DNA from: Symsagittifera roscoffensis
Taxonomy: Eukaryota; Xenacoelomorpha; Acoela; Convolutidae
Direction: 5' to 3'
DNA: 64,000 bases
Assembly: GCF_963678635.1 (NCBI RefSeq)
Contig: NC_087063.1
Coordinates: forward strand, 84,677,574-84,741,573
The position numbers and the translations under genes were made by a program. Below, piece by piece: positions 33,801-45,800 of this stretch. Under the pieces are notes generated by a model. It was not told the DNA's origin, did not search any database, and worked only from the letters and a program-made list of their open reading frames with translations. The first letter of the stretch is position 1. Each line of letters begins with the position of its first letter.

Positions 33801-36800
33801 TGCTATGAAAAAGCTGTAAAGATGCCCCAAAAGTGGCACCAATATTTGCGACTTGGATTAGAAAACAAAGTCGTACATTACACAAACGCTCACTAAAGTG
33901 CACAAGTGTAATAATAAATCTACAGAAGTTGAAATGTCAAACAACAGCAATGCTATCTTATTTCAGAGATGGTAGAAAGGGCCGTCTGTTCTTGCCGACG
34001 ACGAAAGCGCATCTTGCGGCCGCGATCGCCTTCGCCAATGAACGAAATCCTGGAATACAGCATCTCTGGACAGGTTGGGAAAAAGACCCGGCCACTAAAA
34101 CTGTCATCAGTTCCTCCAGGCCAGGTTTGACAATGCCGGAATCCCTCTGGGTACGCCCAACAGAGCCAAATTACCCGTTGAGGATGAGTTCATCTTTACA
34201 GGGCGGGAAATACAAAGAGGGCTGTGTAGTAGCAGTTGCGAGTGGTGTTGGTGACGTAGACTGTGTCACATGGGCTCGGATCATGCATCGCAATCCATAT
34301 GCCATATGTGAGTTCTTCTGAGAAGTGGTCAGTGTTACTACAGTGATTTGTTTCCATCATGAATAAATAGCTAAATTGAGCTGGTGATTTAGATTTCTTT
34401 ATCATTATGAATTCTGTTGTGGGAAAATGGTGACAGCTTTCAATGTTGTAATTAAAAACTTGAACCTCTGTTATCTTTTTTTTTTCATGAGAGAAATCGT
34501 TTCTAAGTTTCGAGGAAAAAATAAAATTGCTATCCGTTCATTCAGCCCGCCCCAAATTAGTTTCACTGTTGTTACTATTCAAAATTTACATTTCAGTAAT
34601 CTTGCGCTCTTCTCCAAGTTAAATTAAATTTATTTCACAACCGAGAACCCAACTTCCAGCCGTCGATTCAATTGCTTTGCAAACTCAAACAAGACTGCTC
34701 GTATCAGGGCGAAGCCCTGAATGTCCCGACTGCCTTTTAAGGTTTTATGGTGCAGTAATAACATTAAAAAAAATAATTGTAACAAAATAAAATGAAAATG
34801 TTTTTTTTCCTAAAATTTGAAATTTTTTTTTTGAAAACTCATCCCCCCACACGCCATATAAAGTACAAAAAGATAGATTTAGCTCCTTGTAACAAATCAA
34901 TTATGGCAAATAAGCTTCTTTCAACCAATTTGGAACGATTTTAAGACGGATTAACTCTCCGCTTACGCGTTAATAGCGCGAAATATATCGCGCGTTAATT
35001 GTCCCAAATTGGCCAAAAGGGCAATCTTTAAACCCCCATAACTTCACGAAAAATGATCACAGGTAAAATATCTTTTCAAATTTAAGCTCAAGACAACAAT
35101 ACCTTTCGAATGATATAAAAAAAAGTTCCGTCAAAAATGGCTAGTTAAAAAGTCGAAATTTGTCTGAAGAAAAAAAAAACCCACCCCGAGCACAAATATT
35201 CCGTTACTTTCGTATCGAAAGTCGGAACAACAAGACTGCTCGTATCAGGGCGAAGCCCTGAATGTTCCGACTACCTTTTAAGGTTTATGTAGCAGCAGTA
35301 ATAACAAAAAAAAATAAATGAAATAAAATAAAATGAAATTTTTTTTCTAAAATTTGAAATTTTTTTATGAAAATCATCCCCCCCACACGCCATATAAAGT
35401 ACAAAAAGAGAGATTTCGTTCCTTGCAACAAATCGATTATGGCAAATAAGCTTCGTTCAACCAATTTGGAACGATTTATAAGACGGATTAAATCTCCGCT
35501 TACGCGTTAATAGCGCGAACTATATCGCGCGTTAATTGTCCCAAATTGATCAAAATGGCTATCTTTAAACCCTCATAACTTAACGAAAAATGATCACAGG
35601 TGAAATTTCTTTTCAAATTTAAGCTCAAGACAACAATAACTTTTGAATGATAAAAAAAAATTCCGTCAAAAACGGCTAGTTAAAAAGTCAAAATTTGTCT
35701 GAAGAAAAAAAAACCCACCCCGAGCAAAAGTCGTATCGAAAGTCGGAACAATAACTCAAGAAAAGTTATAAAAGACAGCTTTCAACTTAGAAATGTTTTC
35801 AATACAAGCTGATAGTTTAAGCTCGATTTAGACGTTACAAGGATGACGTTAGTTCCAACTTATCGCGTTACTCAACCTCTAGTTGGCAAAGCAGAGATCT
35901 ACTATCCCATTGAGAATCAGTGTTGAAGTAGTTACGTCTCCGCCTCTCAATCGAAAGGTCGAATTTTCGAGGCCCACCATGGTCCGTGCTCGTTACTTGA
36001 GGATGAGGCTACATTACCTAGCCCGGAAGAATAAACAAACAAAATTGCATGTAGACATTAACCAGGGGCATCACAGCAGTTCTCCATGAAGAGCTGAACA
36101 TCTCGTATGTCGGTACTCCTCCTTGTGAACAAAATTTATTTTTTTTTGTTCCTTCGAAAAAAAAGACGAAACTCTTGTGTTCGTGTGGTTTTTCTCCAGA
36201 CAAGTTTCGCCTTTTTAACTAGCCGTTTATGATGTAATTATTTTATTTTACCCGAATGGTAGAAGAGTCGGGGGCTCAAACTTGTATTTCAAAAATCCTC
36301 TGCGAGTATTTATTGTGAACTTATAACCTATGAATTCGAAGATGGGTGTACTCTGACCATTTTGACATAATTACCGAACGATATGTATTTGTCCTATTAA
36401 AAAATAGGAGGCAAATTAAATCATTTCAAACAGATTTGAGTCAAGCAAGTCTTGCATGCAAACCCAATCATTTTTTTTCTAAATGTTGAAGCAAGTCTTT
36501 GATTAGAACCATCTAGTGAAAATAAACTCCAAAGCAACCAACTTTCTAAGAAAGAATGGAATACTTGAGCTGTAATTTTTTCATACACAACTTGAATTTT
36601 CAACTTCTTTTTTGAATGCAATTATTGTACCCTCTGAAAAGATTGCCACACTGCACACCAAATGAAAAAGATATTATGCCTGCCATATTTTCTGGTTAAG
36701 TTTTTGCAGTTTGGTAAACGTCAATTTGGCAAATACTGTGTCATATTTCGTTCTATTACTGCGTGAGCGGCAAATTATTCTGGCTCAAAAACAGCTCCGG

Positions 36801-39800
36801 TCCAAATTGATGTGAATAGTCCGGTCCAAATTGACTTGAAGCAGGCTATTTGAAACTATTAAAACGTTTCTAGACGCTAAATACATCATTTTGTACTTAA
36901 TATAGAGCGCGTGGGGGAAAATTTTTGAAAAATAATCTGAATTTTTTTTTTCATTTAAGTTTTGAACCTTTATCTATTTTTAAACTTCTTGAAAAACTTA
37001 TTCAATCGGAAATCCTTAAGGGGCAACCGGGACATTCATGGCTTTTCCCTAAATCGAACAGACTTACAGTGTTTTCTAATTATTTTTCCAAAACAAATCA
37101 ATCCTTAGCAATCTGTCGACATTGACCGCATACCACATACACTTATTAGTATGCAAAAATCAATCAATCGTAAACGGCTGAAACAAATAGATTGATTTTT
37201 GCATACTAATAAGTGTATGTGGTATGCGGTCAAAATCAATCTGTTTGTTTCAGCCGCTTACGACAAGAGGGGTCACTGATGGTTCCTTTGATATACACAA
37301 GATATTTGATTATTCGAAAAAACGGTTCAATGATATTCTACCCTATTCCAATTTACCCAAAGCCATTCTACCCTATACTATCTTACCATAGGTTCCATTC
37401 TGCACTTTACTATTTCACCCTACGCAATTTGAAGAACCGGGAATAAAATATATCCAAACAGATCAAACACTCATCATTTTTATTTGAAGAATAATTATCG
37501 CATGTGAATGAGAAGTCAAAGCAACATAAAATTTACTTGATGTAATATTTAAGGTGATACTTCAGGTTCGTTCATGCTTTGAACTCATATGAATTTTGAT
37601 GAAGATTTTCGTTGCGGCTACGCAGTCAATTTGCAATGGTGAGATTCCAACGTTAGCAATTTCAATGTTCATTTGCTGCCAATCCTTGCTTCTTGCTGTT
37701 TTGTGAACAATTGATCTCAGATGGGCACCGCTCCAAACAACTCACGGAAAGTCATACAAGCATGGCCCTCAGTCCCATGCGCCCCTTAAAGGGCGAGGGG
37801 TTCTAAGATTCTCACGGTTTCAGCTACTAATATGACTAATACTAATATCTATAAGACGAATAAACCCCACGAGAAAAGTACTTGTTCCGAATATGCTCGT
37901 GGAACTATGGTACACTAGAAGGAAACTACCTGGAGATATGCAAAAAACTAGAAAGAAAAAAAGATTGATGAGCTGTCTGCAAGAAATTAGTTTCAAAGGA
38001 AGCAGCACAAAACGTTTTTACAGATGGCGACCAAAAGATTAAGTTTAACTGAAAAGGGAACGCATAAGGCAAAAATGGTGTTGCATAAGACATCAATGGT
38101 CGGTTTGTTAAAATTGTACTGATAGTTGTTGGAGTAAATGAAAGTGATATGCGCCTTAAACTTGTATTACGGCATATTGTGGTTAGTGTTGTATGTGCGT
38201 ACGTACCACAAGCTGGAAGAGAGGACTCGGGAAAAGATGATTTTTATAATACACTAGAAGATCCTGTGGTATCTCTAATTGACCCAAAATATACTTTACC
38301 GTTTGATGACTTCAATGGACAAGTTGAACAGTGAGGCCAGAAATTTGACAGCTAAATTGGCCTTTTCTGCTATGGGTCTCAATTTTTAGAAAGTCAGAGA
38401 GTTCTCAATTTATGCCAGTCACAAAATCCAGCCGTCGTGAACACTATTTTGTTGAAAAAAATCGCTGCGATGATGATTACGTTACAATTCAAAATGGATA
38501 AACCTCTGCCCAGATTGATTTTATTTTAACACGATTGCCGCACAGAAATTGTGTCAACTATATGAAGCTTATCAAGGGAGATGTCACAGACTTAATGAGT
38601 GTGATATCCATCTTGAAGTTCCCATGCACAGCCATAAGCCAATACCAATTAGAAGAATAAATCGTGGAAAATAAATGAAAGGGAGAAGCAAATGAAGAAC
38701 ACGACTTGAAATGTTCCGCCTCGCCAAGCAAATGAAAAATGATCAAAAGGACGTCGCTGGAGTAAAACTCATTAAATGAGAAGGAAAACTTCCGGCTTGT
38801 GACCAATATGTTCTCTCGCAAAAGCAGAGCTACTTATCATATCTTTTCAATCAGACAAATCAGTTTGAAATGCATGATAAATTTTTTCCTTCCCATTTAT
38901 CCCTTCGTATAATGATTTTCGGCGAAATTGACGCCATACGTGCATCATTGGTCAGAGTAGCAGCTTTCTGGACGTAATGGCGGCAAATTGCGCCTCTGCT
39001 GCTGAATAACAATTTTGACTGTCTCCGGCGCTTGTCTCTGGTTAGTTCTTATGAACTGCTCTGAAAACTGGGCACAGACCAAGGTGATATTCAGCTCTCT
39101 TAAGCGTGCTGATATGAAAGCTCTGCGGATCATTACAGGAGTAACTTGACCAGACAGAATTATCAACAAAACAGTCATTAAAATGACAGGTCTTGTTGAT
39201 TTGGACAAGCTACAAGAGCGGTCTTGGTTATGATGGTTTGGCCATGTGTGCCAGTCGGTCATATTTGGAAGTTTGACCTTGATTTAGAAGTTTAATCTTC
39301 ATTTTGGGGACAAAAGTAATTTTTTAAAATTTCGAATGTAGCCTATCATGCTCAAGTTTCTCGCGACAACTGAAATTGCATATTACATTAACACAGAAGA
39401 TACGAGTTAGATCGAGGGAAAGTCGCTAGAAAAATACGAGAAAAAACTTGGTATAGCAACTTTACCGGAATAATTTGACACGAGTAGTGCTGTCTTGTTC
39501 CTGATAGAAAATCAAGAGTTCCGGAAGAGAAATAAAGAAGAACGATTGACTGGACTAGAGTGACACTTCAGTGGGAAGGTGGACAGCTGAAGCTACCCAA
39601 TGCGCGAAAGAGCAAAACTTCTTCTTGAGTTAAAACTTATTTATTCAAAACTTCTCGAGTTAAACTTAATGACTTTAAATCAATTCTAGAGTTGCTATAC
39701 AATTATCATTTACCTAAATCTAGAAGTCGAGTCGGTATGTGAGTACGTAATTTAATTTTCTTGAAAGCATTTTATGTGATTATGTTGAGATAAGGCAAGT

Positions 39801-42800
39801 TTTAGGTTGATCCATCTGAAATGGAAGTTCCGCTGTCTAATAAAACTAACGGTATACTTAAGCTTCCGACCCTGTTTTTAAGGGCGTTCGCGTGTTTTAG
39901 GTATTTAGAGACCTGACCATGGGGCGTTTTTATTTCTAGAGTGGGGGTATTTTGGTAGTAGCCTTTAAGCTGTAACACGGTTTGTAGTCTCATGTCGCAA
40001 GTGAACCGAATTGGCTCCGACTGAATGAGGTAACAAAAACACAAGAGATAGTGGCCCTGACCCTTGAGCCAATGGCTATAGGCCCTTTTTTTTCTTAGCC
40101 TCATATGTGATTTAAGAAGGCGACTGTTACAATGTCCACAAAAAAGAAAATGACCATGCGCTGAAATCAACAGACCGTGTTTCAGTTCAAGGGAAAGACC
40201 AACAGGAAGACCTAATAACACTGGATCACTTGTGTTTAACGGGACCTGAAAACTTTAGGCCTGAAACCAACAGACTGCCTTGATCGAATATCATGGAAAA
40301 ACATTCATCTCAATTAATTAGCTGAAATGGTATTCAGAATCTACTCATCTGAATGATGGATTTTATCAAGCTATCCAGATATACCATAGCTTTACGCACT
40401 TTCCGAATGTCCAACTCGCCACAATGGGAAAACGGAAAATAAATGCATTAGTAGAAGTATTAGTATTATGAGTTGTAGTAATTGATCAGTTACCATTGTG
40501 AACAAAATTATGAAAAGAAAACAATAAATTATTCTTTTTTTAAAACTTTTTCTTATCTATTATTTCTGAGTGGTGGATGACTAGTTTTTTGGAGAATAAT
40601 CTGCTAAGATAATCAGGTCTAAAACAGATTGGACTCAAGATGAGATAACTATATTCTAGTCACGCCTGTCACAATTTACGTGTGACTAATTTTTCATTTT
40701 AATCTCATAGAGCCTGAAAAGCAAATTACTCAAACAATTGTCTTTACACCTAAAAAACGTATTCGAAAATCGTGATTGAAGCTCAAACCTCCAGGCCTTC
40801 AATATATGTCACTGAACATACTAAAAACTGACCTAAACTCAAAATTGCATTCCAGTTCGTGGTCGAAACAATTAAGTTTTTCGGAAAACTACAACAATTT
40901 TTTTTATATTCGCATTTTGATAAAAACTAGCCCAAACTAAGAAAACTGGACCAGTAAATTGGTTTTTACTCTGTTGGTATTTCCGAAAATTAAAATCCAT
41001 TTTTGGAACTGGCAGACATTGACCTTTTTCGAGCTTTTTTTGGGGCGATGAATTTTCCTTTCCTATAGCAGTTCAATTCGAAATAAACTCAAAAACAAAT
41101 TAAAGTCATATCGCAAGAAACTATTTCGATAACAAAACGATAAATCGACATTTTCTGTATAACTGTATTCACACGTTCAATGACATTTACTAACAATTAA
41201 CGAAAAAAAAAAAATGCTCATAGATCAAATCAAAAATCCTGTACATGAGCTACCATCAAACGAAGCATAGAAATGCGCCTTCAGAAAAAGCATTTGAGGC
41301 TTTTGCTCGTACTGTTGCTCCAAAATGGCAAAAAAAAAAAACCGGAAAATTGTTTAACACATAAAATTTCTCGCTTTGGGTAAAATTAAATCCGATAGAC
41401 TTTTGAGTTTTTTAGCAGGATGAAACTTGAAATTTTAAATTGTATGATATAACACAGACAAAGCTGACAGAATAAAAAATATATGTATTTGAAAAAAGGA
41501 GAGTTGGACGCTTGCAATTAACACTAAATTTTGCGCTGTAAATGTTCGCAGTATAACCCACTCTGTCACCTCGGTGACTATATTGATTTCCAAAGCGCTA
41601 TCTTTAGCGGAAAACAAAAAAGTCTCTGTGCCATGAAAAAATGGCAAACATTTAGCTTGTGTTGGAAAAAAAGCGACCAAAAAAAATCAAAAGCCTCGCT
41701 TTCGTACACTTTGTTTGAATCATACACTTGTTAGGAAAAGTTCTCCATATTTTCTATATAAATTTCCCTCAATTTGGGCGGCATAAACTTCATACTGACT
41801 GAAAGAAGACTTCTCCCAAAAGCATCGCTTAGAGGCATCAGTGGCATTAATTGCTCGAGTGCGACCAAACAGATAACGAATTGGTAAAAACTAATCTTTA
41901 CATTTTCGTTGCAAAACAATGAACGTTTAAATTAAATATTATGAGCTACAGTGCTGATTAAATTAACCGGACAAAACGAGCTAAACTTGAAACTTAAAAC
42001 GCGTTTTTCTCAAATTGGATTGAGTTTAGGTGAAAACTTATGAAGACAAAACTTGCTTAAAGTTTTAGCAGAATTAATATGGTGTTGTAATTAGTTTTGC
42101 GAAATTCGGGCCCGAAATTTTACCCCAAAAATGGGTCATTTTGGCTTTTCTTAGTTAATCAAAAATTACGCCGAAAATACCCAGTCGATCATCGACATAA
42201 TTATATCAAAGTGAGCCCCTTACGTAGCCCAACAAACTTTATGAAGGGTATAATCTCCAAAAAAAATTGTTTAAAAATTGTTTTTAAATAAGAAGTTGGT
42301 ATTTTATATAGTAAAAATGACCTTTTTTTGTCTATCAAACAAAAATAAAGTAACTTATACAATATTTTGGAGATTATACCCTTCATAAAGTTTGCTGGGC
42401 TACGTAAGGGGCTCACTTTGATATAAGTATGTCTGTGATCGACTGGGTAGTTTCGGCGTAATTTTTGATTAACTAAGAAAAGCCAAAATGACCCATTTTT
42501 GAGGTAAAAGTTTGGGCCCGAATTTCGCAAAATAAATTGCACCATATTAATTCTGCTAAAAATTTAAGCAAGTTTTGTCTTCATAAACTTTCACCTAAAC
42601 TCAACCCAATTTGAGAAAAACGGGTTTTAAACTTCAAGTTTAACGCGTTTTGTCCGGTGAATTTAAATCAGCACTGTATTCTCAAGCGCGATGAACCGAA
42701 TGCGCAAAACTCTCAACCAATCAATGCCCTTTAAACTGTCCAAAACAGACTGATTTTATAGCTTATTTGCATAGAAATTAAGACTCATGAATTCTGATTG

Positions 42801-45800
42801 GCTGACAAAATTTTCGCACTTTCGAGTGTTATAACTTTTTATTTACCTTTTACATTCAAGTTTTTGTGGGATAAAATACGCCTTTTTCCTTTTCCTCAGT
42901 GAATAAACAAAAGGCAAAGGGCAGACTCGAGCCAGTGAATTATGGTATTTGAGTCAAACGTATAAATCATTATAGTACAGAACCAGTGGCGTGCGCCGTA
43001 ATTTTTCTAGGGTTGCGGGTTTTCGAAAAAAAAGTTGAAAATTTTGTTGACATTTTTTTTAGGTCGACCTATTTGTTTTTCGGAGCTCTCCTCAAATAGT
43101 ATAAGGGCCGTATCTTTTGAAAAAATTTCTGCGCCGCAGGCAAATTTTTCAAAAAAATAGGCCAAAAAAAGGCGTTTTTAGGCTTTTTTCGGAAAATATT
43201 TTACCGAAAAATTGCGCTTTTTTTCGGCGCGCGACCCCCCTCAAAATTAGTCACATTGGCGCAAAAGGCCCCTTAAGAAAAATTTGAGGTTGTTCACCGA
43301 AATAGGGATGTCATAAATCTATACCAAAGTGGGACCCTTTGGAAAACTTTGGTAGCCAGAATTGAGGGGGGGGGGGGGGGGTCCGCTCCCCTCCTTCGAT
43401 ACGCTACAGTACAGAACCTTGTTTTCAACGTAATAATGCGTTCGCATACCTAAAAATATATTTTTTCGAGGAACGTGCTCCCCTATGCAACATACTGCTC
43501 CATGCCAATTTTGAAATGGCTTAATTCCTAGAACTGCTATTTCTACAAAAGAATTCTACAAAATGACTAAAGCAAGCTTTCAAAAGCAAGCAAGTAAGCA
43601 AGACGAAACACTAAATCTGGAAAAATAAGGCTGTTAAAATATATTTAATCGACAAGGGTATGCGAACCATGGACTTCCGATTGCGGTCCATTGGCGTTCT
43701 CCACTAACCAATCCGCCTATTCGATTTTAGTTCAACCTATAGAAACACAAGCAGCAATGGAAAGTTTTAGTGAAGCGGAAAAAACAAAGGTGCTTCTAAA
43801 TCGCAGGCCAAAAATAATCTGAGCATTCTAACATTTACTGAAACACAGAAATCGAGCAGACAAACATGAGACCTATATATTTTTTAAATGAGATCATATT
43901 ATAACTCAACCTTTTTTTGGGTAACTGAGAAAAGATTCATTCCTACTATGTGAAAGCATCTATGATGCAAAAAAGGAAATTTTTTGTGCATAGAACATAC
44001 AGATAGGTTAACGGATTCAAGTCGTTTGATGAACTTTTTTCATGAAAACTGATAAATTTTTGCATTCCTTTTGATTTGGATTTTTTTTTCAGGATTTTGT
44101 ATTCTCCTCAATTATGCACTGAAAACCAATTCCAAGTGTAACTTTTGAAACTTTCATCTCTTAACTTGGTTTTTGCTAGTCATTTGATTCGTTGAACGTC
44201 AACCGCAAGAGTTCGAAAATTTCCAGAACATTCTACTTTTCTCTCTTTTATACTCAATCGATTAATGGTCCAACCGAATGTTCGAAAGTTTGTTCGAGCA
44301 AAAACCTACGAAGGTTCTCGCGAATATTCGGTCCTATTTGACCTGAGTTTTATTGAATTGTTTACTTTAAGTACCCAAGACTCATTACTTTAGCGAGAAA
44401 AATTTTCAGCAGACTATTCTCCAATACCCGGTGTGAACGTGTTTTCAGCACTGCTGGAAACCTTGTCACCGAGAAAAAAACAACACTTACTGGAGCTCTT
44501 GTGAACATGCAAATTTTTCTGCATGAAAATTGAAACTCTCAATTAAAGAATTGATCTTCAGTTTTTTCTCAAAAATACTGAAAACCTGAATGAAATAACG
44601 AATGTTCTCGGTGAACATTCGAAGGCTGTTTTGAACGGAGGTTGCACCACTACAATCAATACTTATGAAATCTTTTGTTCTGCTATCGTTAAAAATTAAT
44701 GAGTCATTTAATTTTTTTTTCTAAAAAATAGCAACTTCATAAAACCGAATTTAAACTATGCAAAAAAAACCTGAAACAACAAAATGGAAAAAAAAGCATA
44801 ATAAACAACTTTAGAGATCTTTAGAGTCACTTGCCTTCACTATTGAGGCATAACAAAAAAGTTGAATTTCTTTAGAATAGATAGAGCTAGATAATATGAC
44901 AACCACAGCGGTGGACCGGAGCTTCGAACCACTTGCGATACAACAAACATAAAAAACGTAAGTCAAAACTAGGTGAATCAAAATTATTCAAAAGTTGTTT
45001 CTCTACTTAAGTGAGAAGAGTGAAAATTTTTGAGAAATTGGTATCTTTCCAAAGACACTACTCGTACCACAAATTGAGACGCCTTTTTGTAACAAACATG
45101 TTCGCAACTGATTCTTTCAAATCAACTTTTCATCGCAGACTTGAAAGTGCAGTTTCTACGACAATTTTCCAAAAAAAACGGTCAGAAGTTCAAAAGCTTG
45201 ACTTCCGGAAATCTATAACTTTTTTCGGCAAAAAAGGTAGTGGCCGCTTAGGCAGAAGAGATTCCCAAAAACTGGTTTCCCGCTTGAACACTTCACATAG
45301 AAATTGGCAGGGTAGTTTTCGAGAATTTCGAAAGTATTTCGGAAGTTTCAAAAACACGGTCACAAAATTAAAATTTTGAGTTTTTCGAGACTCATAGCTT
45401 TTGTATAATAAAAATTTGGACATAGCCGCATACGCAGAAGAGATTCACACGTATTAATTGGATTGAACTCTAAAACTCAGATTTGGGACAGTAGTTTTCG
45501 AGAGAAGTTAGTTTCAAACAGCAAAATTAAAAAACAGAAGTCGACTTTTCCGACGGCCATAACTTTTGTCTAGAAAAATTGGGCGTATTCTATTTCGCAG
45601 GGACGATTCCCACAAACCTTTTTTTGATTGAAACCGAATTCTCAGACTTCGGCAGACAGTTTTCGAGAAAACGAAGAAAAAATCCAAAAATTTGGATCAA
45701 ATACTCCCCCAACAGGTTTTGCAAAAAGTTCAAAAAAATTCGAAAGCGTCAAAAAAAATGAAAAACCCAAGCCCGTGCATCTTCAAAAAAAAGGTTTTTA

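Noticed and set aside
39802-40221. 139-codon minus-strand protein
   Set aside because: It has no recognisable domain or splice context; it lies just beyond a decayed LINE and may be repeat-derived.
45011-45379. 122-codon basic protein
   Set aside because: It is composed of the 175-bp tandem repeat, whose other units are not open.
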